NCBI GenBank assembly: GCA_030035585.1
Contig: CM057462.1
Coordinates: 116,369,234 to 116,433,233 of the forward strand
Origin: Dugong dugon
Lineage: Eukaryota > Chordata > Mammalia > Sirenia > Dugongidae
Direction of reading: 5' to 3'
Length of the DNA stretch: 64,000 bases
Below, piece after piece: positions 1 through 10,905 of the stretch. The translations under genes and the position numbers were made by a program. Each line of letters opens with the position of its first letter. Positions within the stretch are counted from its first letter, which is position 1. Below the pieces are notes generated by a model that was not told the origin of the DNA, made no database searches, and saw only the letters and a program-made list of their open reading frames with translations.

Positions 1-2585
1 CACGGCTCTGGGTCATAACAGAATCATCCTTTGTGACCAGATCCTCCGTGAAGAGTCCACACTCAAGATAAATACCGGCGCATGGCTTGCAGGATAAGGA
101 GTTTGTTGGATAAATTATCCTTATGTGGACTTCGGTGATAGAAGTTCCTCTTTCCTCTGCACACAGAAGACACTGTTCATTTGTAGAGCTTCTCTTCAGT
201 GCTGACGCCCACCATTAAAGCTACTGGGGCAGCAACTGCAAGAGGGGCTGGTAGGTGAGTAATAAGGAAAAGAGGATGAATTGGGTGGGTGCCCTTCAAA
301 TCTGAGCATCGGTGCCCAGACCAGGCACCCTATTTTAGGGGAATGCAAGAATCAGAGGCCGATAAAGTCACATGACTCATGGACAGAATCATCGATCACT
401 TTGTAACCATGAAATCTGTTGAAAATAGACCCGACAGTCGGTCTCAGAGGTACTCAAGATTAGTTTTTGAGGATTTAAGAATTCTGCTGTCTTCGCATGC
501 CTGAAAAAGATAAAATACTGTTTGCTTGACAGTTATATAATGTATTATCTGCAGGCATGCTGAAAAATACAAAATGCTACCCCAGTGTTAGGAAGTGTCA
601 TTTCATTGTTATGTTTTCCATCTTGGTGAAAATAGCGCCAATTTGCAAATTTAAGAGCAAAAGCTAAATCTGACCCACAGGGGCTGGCTGCCATTTGCTT
701 AGTGATTTGGGTGGAGGCATTTGAGTCCTAAATCATCCAAAGAGGGCCAATTATCATTCGATGAGGATCATAATCATTAGTATTATTCATCAGCCAACTT
801 CATCTGTACATCTTAAAAACCTTTGCTAAACAAGTACCATTAACCAGGCCCCTCTGGATGGGCTCTCAGGAGGTGATCTCCAGACTTAGAAAGGTTGAGG
901 GAGTCAGGTTCAGATGTGGAATCAGCTTGGGGTCAGGGATGTGCACCAAACAAAGCCACTGACCTACCCACTAGACTCTGCTTCATTGCAGAAGCCAGGT
1001 ACCCAGGAGATCCTTGAAAGCAAATAAGGTGCTAACCACCATTAATTAACTTAAGGGTGGGCCCTAGTTTAACAGGAAGGTGCTGACTTTATTAGGAGAA
1101 GGAAAGTTTTTAATTGGATTTGATAATAACACCCCCTGAGCCATGTGAACACCAGAGCAGTTTTTAGACTATAAACTTAAAATTCCAGATTTGAGTTACC
1201 AAGGAGAAAGGACAATAAGAATACTTTCATCCCTAAAGGGGAAGGCTCAAATAAAACAGAAGCCTGCAGACGCTAGCATGGGAAGAGGTAGGAGAGGGGT
1301 GCGGACCTGGGGTTGGGGGAGAATTTGCTTGGAGGCAGGCTGGAGTCACAGCCATCACCATTTCCTCCTCCACATTCTAAGGGTCAGCCTCACACTTCTT
1401 CTGATGAATTGCAATGCTTTATAAATCCTTTTTTTTTTTTTTTTAATTTTAGAGTAAGTTTCTTGTCTTAAAAAAAAAAAAAAAAATCCCACAAACTTTT
1501 AGCTCTCTTTCAAGCAAACTGCTCTCTGTATGCTGTAATTAAGTTTTATTTTTTTTGCATTGACGCCAGCGGATGGAGGATGCCATAAATCATATGAACA
1601 AATGTTCAAGCTAAAATCCTCTCTGTGAGCACCATAATTTAAGTGAATTCATTCTCGGTTCATCTCTTGGAGACATGATCTCATAGCATCTGTTCTGTCC
1701 TCATTACCTGGGAAAAACAGCAATGAGTTTATCCCAGATACGTTTGAATATGACTTTTCCTCATTCATTCATTCAAATATTTATTGTCTGCATATTATGC
1801 AAAAACCATATGTATCTATATGTTGTGAGGGGAAAAAACAAAACCAGAAACACAGTGTGGGCCAGTTATTATTGTGTTCCTGAGAAAGCATCCCTCTGTG
1901 CCTGTGGCTGGACACTCAGTTGGTGATACATAAGCAAAAAATATTCCGCACTTTTCCTGGGCAGCAGTACAGGGAGAATTTTGAGCTATGGTCTCAAGGG
2001 AGGTCCTTCCTTGTGATCCAATCGTTATTGTTGGGCAGAATTTCACGAGGGCAGCAGCAAGATGTGTGTCCTTGTTTGAGAGTGATTTGTTAGATGGTTT
2101 GGTTGTACTCTGTTATGATTAGTTAATATCTTGAGCACTGTCTTGAGATGAAAAATGGACTGTGCACTGTTGCAGGCTGACTTGTCAAAAGCAGCAGGTT
2201 CTGTTAGTCTTAGACCGTTCAGACCCCACACGATGTACACCACCACAGTATGACACCACTTTGGCGGTACAGCTGCCTCTAACCACCACTTGCCTAGGAT
2301 CACTTTGAGTTTTTTTGCCAACATTCTGTTATTGTTGGTGTTGTTGTTGCTGTTTTATTAATGTGAACTGAAACACGCTAGTTTACAACAGGCTCCATCA
2401 CTATTATTCTACTTCTTCACCCCCATCGGTATTAAGTGTTCGGCTTATCACCTAGACTGAGGCAGATCTTCTTTGGTTGGAAAGTAGGACAGTGATGACA
2501 ACATTTTTACCAAGTACAAAAGTGGTAGTAGATTAAATTTGCATCTGAGAAGACTAGTTAATAGATCAAAGTACTGAATCAGGAT
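1..2585. other. Unassigned noncoding DNA, repeat-poor
   Basis: No SINE, RTE, L1 or LTR is recognisable here. The only low-complexity sequence is a T run near 1431-1446 and an A run near 1470-1487. Frames are short (77 codons or less, plus a 93-codon minus frame) and look random. Two AT-rich blocks, about 560-830 and 1490-1690, have the even, repeat-free texture often seen in conserved noncoding elements; see the findings. Confidence 0.6.
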
Positions 2586-2589
2586 CATC

Positions 2590-3170
2590 AAAGACTTTGA
2601 GAGGCTGGAATGTTGGGCTGACTAATAAGATGGATTTAAACAGGGATAAATGGGAAGTCCTTCACTTACACTCAACAGGCCAGCTGCATAAATACAGAAT
2701 GATGGAGGCATGGTTTACTAATCATGCATATGTTTTAAAAGATGTAGGCTTTTTAGTTGACAGCAAGCTCAACTTGAGTCAATATAAGATGTGGCTACAA
2801 AAAAAAAATTTTTCTTTTTTTTTTTTTAACGTTGGAGGCAACAACTCTGGAAGTGTGGTATCCAGATCAAGGGAATGATATGTCTGCATGCTCTTCTGTT
2901 TATATTTTAAGAAAGACATTAACCAACTTGATCTCATCTGAGAAGTGATTTGATTGAGAGGGAATTTTAAATCATTTCCTGTAAGTAACACCTGAAGAAA
3001 CATGAAATATTTAGCCTGATGAAGAGAAGAGTGAAGGATCTCTAATTGCTTTTCTCAAATATTTAAAAGGTTCCCCCATGGAAGAAGAACCATCTTATTC
3101 TCTACAGACAAAGAAAGAGAAGTCATACTCGGTCTATAGGATCTCTGAAGAAGTTCATAACTAGTTTTAC
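2590..3170 (+). repeat. L3/CR1-clade LINE fragment
   Basis: The order of motifs matches the end of CR1-type reverse transcriptases and their 3' UTR: a segment resembling 'late... gttgacagcaagctcaac', then 'tttagcctgatgaagagaag', then a stretch resembling the 'tatttaaaagg' and 'aagagg' region. The copy is strongly diverged, carries an A9/T12 expansion around 2801-2828, and has no usable reading frame. Its family identity is recalled from CR1 structure, not searched. Confidence 0.65.
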
Positions 3171-3174
3171 ATTT

Positions 3175-5195
3175 GTACTTTTTTAAGGAACAAGTTAGTA
3201 TGGAAATCCATGGTGATTTGTTTTACGTAAAGATGTTCTCTATTTTACTCAAGTTTGAGAAATATTGTGACTACATTGTCCTGCTTTCTGCTGGCAGGGT
3301 AGGTATAAAGAGTAGCACATGGCTGATCCAGAGAGATACACGTGTAGGGAAGTTGTGAGAGAAAGCTAGAAAGACAGGTGGGGGTCAGAAGACAAGAGTG
3401 CCTGACATGCAGCTCTCTCAGATTGAATTTTATTTTGTAGGCAGTACAAATAACTAAAGAGAAACAGGAAGCATGTTGTAACAGTTCAGAAGCAGGAAGA
3501 ACTTTATTAGATGATACAGATGGAGATTATTAATTTAGGACACCCAAGGACTGATGTGGGAAGCACTTCTAGGTATTCTCAACCAAGAACTGAGGCTAGA
3601 TATTCCTCAGTCTGGAACAAACCTACTGTTAGATGGACACATGGCTAGGAACTGGGGAAGCAGTCCACAAAATGTTATAGCTAGATCTTCACAGACCAAA
3701 AATCTGCTTAGTTTAGTTATATTTCTTAGGCATGAGTTGAAGTATCTGCTTTCACACTTGATAATTTAGTGTTGTTCAGCCAAAGAATAAGAAAACGGGG
3801 ATGAAACCGACACTGTTTCCAAAACTCTAGCTCCACCTTGACCTTGGACATGCATGTAAAATATATTTGTTTAGCCCATTTTCTCCTTCCATTAATGTGA
3901 GAACAATCTGCGTGTCCACCAACAGTTCCCCAGCACAAGTATGAAATGATATAAAAGTCCAGTCAGTTAAGGTATGGCAGCCTTTTTGCTCCTTTGTGCC
4001 TTCCAGACATGATGAATGAGGAGGGCCCTCTTATCCATCCATGTTTTTTGATATAATGCTATGTTTCTTATGCTATGCCTCACCCTAAAGCTGCTCTGCG
4101 CGGTGGTGGTGGTGAAAATTTAAGACATTTATAGCAGATACTTACACAACATAGGTTATTATGACTACAATTGCTACTATTTTTATGATTCCTGATCCTA
4201 TGGTAATCCAGGGGGTAGTGAATAACTCCCTTGGTGAAAACTGTTTACCCATAAACACTTTCATGAAGGCTGAGTAGCAATTAAGGTAATGGTTCTGGTG
4301 TAGGTAAAGGTAAATGACCTCGTTAAGGCCCCTGCCTAAATGGCACCCTGGTGACCTGAGAATGTTAGTAAGCGGCAGTTTACTTACACTGAGTATTTTA
4401 TTCACCATATCTCAAGCCCTCTATCATTATTGTTGTTTGCTTATCATCCTGCACAGCGTGACATGGGAATACAGGATTTGGGTTGGGATAGCGTGTGTGC
4501 TTGTGTATGTGCCCAAAGAATTTGAACTACTGGCTAGAAGCCTGCACATCTTGAACTGCAAGTTCAGTTACTTAGGTGACACTCATCTTCTTCATCCTCA
4601 GGAATTAGTGGAATTAATCTTGGCTTAACCACACTCAAAGCCTGTAATCACTCATCCACTGATTTGTTTCAGCCAGTGTCATAAATCCATCTAAATCCTT
4701 TACCTACGGAGAGAGAGCAAGCCCTGAAAAGAATTATTCACTTGACTAGCCTGCAGTTGCTGTCATAATACGCTACTTAATTATTACTAATACTGCAACA
4801 CTTAATGGATCTCCATTATGGGACTTCTAACTCTTTACTTTCTGTGTGTGGCAGGCTCTTTGAAGGGAACATGGCATCCTCTAAGATGCCTAAGTTATCA
4901 TTCAGTGCCACCAGAGTCACCTCCACAGCACAAGGTCTTGGCCAAGAAGACCTCTGCTTGAAGTTGCCGAGCAATGGCTGGAGCCAAGTCCAAGCCAGGA
5001 TTTAACAAATGGAATGGACAAACAGTCTTCTTGATCCTTGAAAGGGCTGAATGGCCCATCTCCACAGCCCTACACCAATGAAGAAAGAGAGAGAAGGATG
5101 AAAAGCTAACATGTTTTTCACATAGATATTCCTGTCAAAGTCAGAGGTCAGGATTTTAACACCCTATCTCTATGCACCTGATCCTTTCCTGTCTA
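3175..5195. other. Unassigned noncoding DNA
   Basis: I recognise no interspersed repeat and no exon. Frames of up to 104 codons occur on both strands at similar lengths and have no recognisable protein content. A short GGT run lies near 4101-4113. Confidence 0.5.
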
Positions 5196-5197
5196 GT

Positions 5198-5349
5198 TTG
5201 TTGCCGTTGAGTCAGTTCTGACTTACAGCTACCCTATAAGACAGAGCAGAACTACTCCATTGGGTTTCCAAGAAGTGGCTGATGGATTCAAACTGCTAGC
5301 CTTTTGGTTAGCACCAAACACTTAACTACTGTGCCACCAGGACTCCTTT
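5198..5349 (-). repeat. AfroSINE-type SINE
   Basis: The reverse complement reads from the SINE head (ccaccag reversed at 5335-5341) through the tRNA-like part to the shared 3' body, with the motif for 'gagtcagttctgact' at 5210-5224. The copy is full length for the short subfamily, about 150 bp, and moderately diverged. Confidence 0.85.
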
Positions 5350-5622
5350 TATAAGATAGCCTTCTCATTTTTGTTTCCTTCTTAATGAAGACTAATGTTC
5401 TAGTTCAGGGGTGAAATGATAAAGAGTTCTTTTTCCTCTAGCAGGTTGGAGTCTTAAAATTAGTAATTAAACAAATCATAGTCTATGTGATGATATATTC
5501 CATATAGCTTAAAACCCACTAAGTATAAAACATAAGTAAGTTTTTGAAGCCAACTCTGCCACCTTTAGACCCAGAATATAAGTTATAGTTGTCACCACTC
5601 TACACAGAGACAGCTTACCCCG

Positions 5623-6347
5623 TGTCATAGTCAGGGTTCTCTAGAGAAACAGAACCAGTGAGGTAGGTAGGTGATAGATAGGTAGAGCGAGAGAGGTTGA
5701 TTTACTTCAAGGAATTGACTCATGCAACTCTGGGGGATTGGCAAGTCCAAAATCCATAGGCCAGGCAACAGGCTAAAGACTCCTGCAGGCTTGTATCTTA
5801 AGCTCCATAGGGCAGGCAATGGAAAGAGTAAGATGAGAATTCCTTCAAAATATATATTTAAGGTCTGGAGGCATAACACATCATAGGGAAACTCCTTTTT
5901 TGCTCTTAAGGCCTTCAACTGATTGATTGATTACATTAGATTACATCATGGAAAGTAATTATTACATTACATTACATTAAGGAGCCCTGGTGGCAGAGTG
6001 GTTAAAGCAGTTGACTGCTAACTGAAAGGTTGGCAGTTCAAAACCACCAGCAGCTCCACGGGAGAAAGATGTGGCAGTCTGCTTCATAGAGATTTTACAG
6101 CCTTGGAAACCCTATGGGGTCATTATGAGTTGGAATTGACTTGACGGCAGTGGGTTTGGTTTTGGTTATATTATATTACATTACATTATGGAAAACAATC
6201 TGCTTCCTAAGGTTGGTAGATTTAATCATATGTTACTACTCCATTACAGCACAGTAACTACTCCATAACAGCAACTAGACTAGTATTTGACAAAACAACT
6301 GGGAATTATAGTCGTGCCAAGCTGATAACAAAAAATTAACCATCACA
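5623..6347 (-). mobile_element. Solo LTR, ERVL-MaLR (MLT1-like), split by a SINE
   Basis: The copy starts TGTCATAGTCAGGGTTCTCT and ends with the reverse of a 'TGTGATGGTTAAT' LTR start, so it is inverted. It contains the region near 'aggccttcaactgattgatt' (5909-5928) typical of these LTRs and a GATA/GGTA-rich stretch at 5660-5690. Flanks ccccg and ccctg are a possible 5-bp target duplication. No internal retroviral sequence is attached. The SINE at 5980-6168 interrupts it. Confidence 0.7.
5980..6168 (+). repeat. AfroSINE-type SINE inside the LTR
   Basis: It begins ggagccctggtggcagagtg (tRNA-like head), continues to the shared 'gagttggaattgacttga' 3' body, and ends in a TTTGG-rich tail. It is flanked on both sides by copies of an ATTAC repeat, consistent with a target duplication in the host LTR. 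Confidence 0.9.
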
Positions 6348-6349
6348 CC

Positions 6350-7354
6350 CTGGCAGAAAAGAGTCACCAGGAGGAGCTATGGTTGACCTCATCTGGTTAG
6401 ACGGATAACAGTGATTCTGCCCACTCCAGCAGGTATAACAACGATGGCATGGACCACCGTGTGTGTGTGCTTGTGCGTGTGTGTATACACGTGCTGATCA
6501 TCTGTTTGCCCAGAAAGAGGGCCAGTGGGCTCGGCTCTGATTGGTAATGGCCAGGCTGTGATGAGCTGGAGTACGCATGTATGAACAGCCACCAATTCGC
6601 AGTCTTCCACTAAAACCAGTCACACTCTTATCACTTAAACATAGCACTTGTTCCTAAAGTCAAACTACAGAACGGTAATCAATTGTTTCATCTTCCTGTG
6701 ACCTAGGACTTAAAGGCCTCACCTAATTTAGGAAACAATCTGGGACTAAAGAGAATTTCTCAGGGACCCTACCAGGAAATCTTTGCAGCACTATAATTCT
6801 TGGAAGAGCTAAGAAGTTTAAATGAGAAAGACACCTGTTTTCTAGGAAGATTCGGATTCTGTTTAATGTCACTATTGAAGCATCAAAACAGGAATAGCTG
6901 ACCAAAACCATCTCAAAATTATAAGAAAGAGCAAAGAAACAACAGATTCCAGAAGTTGCTGTGTCTGGTCCAGATGGCGTTCTCTGAGTCTGAAAATTCG
7001 TTAACAGATCTGCAGTGTTGTTTTTTTTGTGTATGCGTTGTTTCATTTTTAATACTCCACACAGGTGGCTTGCTTTGTCTATCCACAAAGGGATTACAAC
7101 CACCGAGTCAGGAAAGGACTCAGCTTTCAGCATAACTCCCCATGCCACCTGCCTGGCAGCTTTCTAGAACTAGAGTGAGGTGGGTCATAGGTTCAGGGAA
7201 ACTTGAGGAGATCTGCAGGGGGCCATAGCATTGGGAAACAGGAATCCCATTCCCTCCTATAGCCCTGAATGTAGCCCGCTAGATTCGGCACTTCCAGCAC
7301 AGAGGAGGCCCAGCTGGTCTTTCCTATTATCTATGATACTGTTTGCTTAATCCT
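6350..7354. other. Unassigned noncoding DNA with TG repeat
   Basis: There is a short imperfect TG run at 6460-6487. The longest frame, 141 codons on the minus strand (6723-7148), has no recognisable domain and is not flanked by splice signals I would trust. Confidence 0.5.
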
Positions 7355-7503
7355 CCCCTTAGACTACCTAATCCTCACTCAACCACAAGTTAAGGACATT
7401 GCTCTCACTTTGGACGCAGAGAAAACCAAGGAACAGAGTATTTGACATAGTTCAGGGCAGCCAGCAACTGATCTAAGGTAAAAAAAAAAAAAAAAAAAAA
7501 AAA
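7355..7503 (-). repeat. MIR fragment ending at an A24 run
   Basis: It resembles the reverse of the MIR core (tail 'aaggacattgctctcac...gacgcagagaaaacc'), strongly diverged. A pure A run follows at 7480-7503. Confidence 0.5.
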
Positions 7504-7504
7504 G

Positions 7505-8460
7505 GCTGCTTGTATGGCAGAAAATTCCACATACAGAAACAGACAGCTGAATAAGCTAACATAGAAATTTATGTGTATGGATTTTCTCTGGAAAACTTAG
7601 AGTTAGGAAGCAGGTAGGCCTTTTTGCTTTGGGAGTCAAGAAAAAAAAACTGCTCAGCAATGCCACCTGCCAGTATGAACGGTGCTATTGAGGAAAGTGT
7701 TAGCACAGATATTTCCTGAATTGCTCACTTCACAGGACCTGGGCATGCTCAGGTAACAGCTGATGCCCTGACATCAAGCACCAGAGCCAGAACATGGCAG
7801 GAAGCAGATGGTGTCATATTTCCTGGGTCTCACTGTCCAGGTGAGTTCATTGGCTGCCAAGTACAAAATGAAACGTCTCCGCTTTCAGAGCGCCGCACAT
7901 GCGGTCAGCTGAGGTGGCAGTCGTGCCAGAGGCAGCAGAAGCATCTGAGGCAGCAGGTGCATTCCGACTGAAGACAAGGAGGGCACAGGGTGGAAGTGAC
8001 AGCAGGAGGTCACTCTTTCCGTCCATTTAACAGTCGGAGCAGAGTGGTTTGCAAGTCAGATGCTGAAAAGAACAGTGGAAATCAAGTCACAGCAAAAAAA
8101 GATAAACAGCCAGGCAAACTCTTGAGTGACCAGATGGACAGTCAGGTCACAGGTCATCAAATCAGTCACATAGTGCCACATAAAGCAGCAGGCTGGCACT
8201 AACAGGGAAGACCCACCTGGCAGGCTGGCAGGCAGGTATGTGTAACACACAAAGCTACCTAGGAAGAGGCTGAGAGGGAGAGAGGAGGGGAAATGGGGCT
8301 CTCCTCCAAACCTATTGGCCCAGCTAAGCTTCCTGAATTCACATCAGTCCTTGTGTTAAGCAACTGTCTGTTAAGGGAAAATATGTCAGCCCTCCTAAGT
8401 TGTATCATGGACATATACTGAACAGTAGTTTCTTTATATATTATGTATGTCTTTGCTCAT
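7505..8460. other. Unassigned noncoding DNA
   Basis: No repeat family recognised. Around 7900-8240 there are several CAG/GGCAGG-rich stretches, but they do not form a regular array. Confidence 0.5.
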
Positions 8461-8467
8461 TAGCAGG

Positions 8468-8867
8468 TGTCTTAGTTACCTAGTGCTATTGTAACACAAA
8501 TACCACAATGGCTTGGTTTTAAAGAACAGAAACGTATTTTCTCACAGTTCTGGAGGCTAAAAGTCCAATCAGGGTCTCAGCCATGTTGATTCCTTCTGTG
8601 AGCCTCCCTCCTTATTTCTGGTGTCTGCAAGAGATCCTTGGTGTTCCTTGGCATTCCTTGGTGTCTGTCTTCTTCCTGTGCTTTTCTCTGTGTCTATTCT
8701 GCTGTTTTTATAACTCATAGGTGATTAGCTTTAGGACCCACCCTACTTTGGTATGATTGCATTAACATAACAAAAGAAACTCCCTCTTCCAAACAGGGTC
8801 ATATTTACAGGTACAGAAGTTAGGATTTCAATATGTACTTTTAGGGGACACAAGTCAATCCACAACA
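8468..8867 (-). mobile_element. Solo LTR, MaLR-like
   Basis: It starts TGTCTTAGTTACCTAGTGCT and ends CACAACA, the TG...CA ends of an LTR. Between them lie 'ttttctcacagttctggagg', two copies of 'ccttggtgttccttgg', and 'taaggatttc...ggggacaca', the standard order of an inverted LTR of this group. No clear target duplication is visible. The same family recurs at 25204, 33997, 55512 and 59197. Confidence 0.7.
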
Positions 8868-8869
8868 GC

Positions 8870-9960
8870 CATGTTAACCCAGTCAATGTGGATGGCAAGG
8901 AACTATTGCGACTGAAGCCTTGCCCCAAACTTGTGCCATTTGTTTGAAGTTCTGACACCTTGCCTGTTCTTGTCAGCCCCACCCAGAGAAGCTAGGCTGT
9001 CCATCATTGGAACCCTGAGGCATGGTGCTGCAGCCTTCCATTCCAGGGTCTCTGGTCTACTGGCTTTCTGCCTCTCTCTTTCTCTTCATGCTCTTCTTTC
9101 CTTCTCCTGTTGGAGATGGAATTCTAGATGGAATTCAGATGTTGGAATTCTAGAACCTGTGCTCACTCTTCCCTCTCTCAGTCTCATACTTGCTTTGCCA
9201 AATCCCCACTCTCTTCTTCTCTTCTCCCACAGCATAGCCATCCTGTTTGTAATTGCCCAGCCTCATGTGCCACATGTCTACTGCCTTGAAGGCTTTAGCA
9301 TCCAAGACATCTGGGGCTTGCTCTTTGTGGGAGAGCATGAAGCTGCCATGTTACTTGTATGCCAAAGCTCACCCACTCATAAATTAAAAAATTAGAGCGT
9401 AAGTTGGCCCTACTCTTTAAACACCCCCACTCATAACTACCCAGGGTAAAGAATGAGATACCAAGCAATATATAGGCCCACAGAGAAAGAACAGGACTAC
9501 TGGCAAGAACTAGGTAACTTGCTCAAACTCTAGTTTGCTCTTTTTTTCCCCTCTTATTCTTGCACTAGGCAGACCAGAGACATAAAAGGAATTATGTTTA
9601 ACAAGTTGAAGAACAAATTGTCTGCTAATGAGTCCCCCCTTAGGCTCTTACTGAAGTGGGTGTCATCTATAAATGCAGTGTTTTGTGGAGGCTGGAAGGC
9701 CTCTAACGACACATCATAAATATTCTTTGAGAAATTAAAAGATGCAGCAGAACTGATCTCTTTTTGGTGTCGTGGGGACTCGAGTCTCTAGATTCCCAAG
9801 GCTTGGAGGATCTTCCGAGTAATACTAGACCCAGGACTTCAGACTACCCACAGAGCCTATAGTCTGCTCAGGAAGTGAGCACCTACTTAGCATTTGTCCC
9901 TGATCTAGGCTACCTGCGACCATGTAGGAAGGGAGAACTCACATGATGTGAAAGAAACAA
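8870..9960. other. Unassigned noncoding DNA
   Basis: It contains the longest open frame of the window (154 codons, 8931-9395, plus strand). The translation is hydrophobic and leucine-rich because the DNA is pyrimidine-rich, with no recognisable domain. I do not call it a gene. Confidence 0.5.
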
Positions 9961-9964
9961 CCCT

Positions 9965-10165
9965 GGATTGTGAGACAGAATACCTAAGCCTTATTTTCTG
10001 CTCCACCACCAATAGTTTGAGCAATTGGGCAAGTTACACACCTTCCATGAAGCACAGATTTCTCATCTGTAAAATGAGGAGCGTGGAACAAATCATGGTT
10101 TTGATGAGCTAATTGTGTATTGTGAAAACCGATAAGTGTACCAACATTACAGTGCAACAGAGGTT
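9965..10165 (+). repeat. MIR SINE
   Basis: It has the MIR order: 'gcaattgggcaagttaca', then 'tttctcatctgtaaaatgag', then the 'gatgagctaattg' part. It is diverged in the 5' half. Confidence 0.75.
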
Positions 10166-10277
10166 TATATGGGGTGCTGTGTCAAAATGTGGCTAATAAT
10201 GAGAATGACTACGAGCTGCTAGAACAAAGGACCATACTTTCTTTATTTCTGTTCCTAATATACACAACCTGGTATAT

Positions 10278-10804
10278 ATGTTGTTGTTATGTGCGGTCGA
10301 GTTCGTTCCGACTCATAGTGACCCCATGTACAACAGAACAAAAGACTGCCTGGTCCTGCACCATCCTCACAATCATTGTTATGCTTGAGCCCATTGTTGC
10401 AGACTCTGTGTCAATCCATCTTGTTGAGGATCTTGCTCTTTTTCACCAGCCCTCTACTTTACCAAGCATGATGCCCTTCTTCAGGGACTGATCCCTCCTA
10501 ACAACAAGTGCAAAGTATGTGAGACATAGTCTCACCATCTTTGCTTCTAAGGAGCATTCTGGCTGTACCTCTTCCAAGACAGATTTGTTCAGTCTTTTGA
10601 AAGTCCATGGTATATTCAATATTCTTCGCCAACACCACATTTCAAAGGTGTCAATTCTTCTTTGGTCTTCCTTATTCATCATCCGGCTTTCACATACGTA
10701 TGAGGCAATTGAAAACACCATGGCTTGGGTCAGGCGCACCTTAGTCTTCAAAGTGATATCTTTGCTTTTCAACACTTTAAAGAGGTCTTTTGCAATGGAT
10801 GGAT
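10278..10804 (-). mobile_element. RTE LINE 3' fragment
   Basis: A 5'-truncated Bov-B-like RTE on the minus strand. The 110-codon minus frame at 10443-10775 reads as the C-terminal part of the reverse transcriptase protein (AMVFSIASYVCES ... NIPWTFKRLNKSVLEEVQPECSLEAKM...). The 3' terminus at 10278-10300 carries the GTTGTTGTTATGTGCGGTCG tail, reversed from the 'AACAACAACAAC' end. There is no endonuclease part. The tetranucleotide-like GGAT repeat follows directly at its 5' side. Confidence 0.9.
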
Positions 10805-10905
10805 AGAAGATGGTAGGCAGGAGAGAAGGGTGGAGAGATGGGTGAGGGATAGATGGATGTTCGGATGAATGGGTAGAAAGATGAATGACTGAGGTGAATA
10901 GATGC
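10798..10905 (+). repeat. Degenerate (GGAT/GATG)n tract
   Basis: About 100 bp with frequent gatg/ggat/ggatag units and no exact period; it abuts the RTE fragment. Confidence 0.7.

Noticed and set aside
6723-7148. 141-codon minus frame
   Set aside because: No recognisable domain; composition like random translation of AT-rich DNA.
8931-9395. 154-codon plus frame, the longest in the window
   Set aside because: It is long because the DNA is pyrimidine-rich; the translation is leucine- and serine-rich without a recognisable domain, and there are no splice or start signals I trust.
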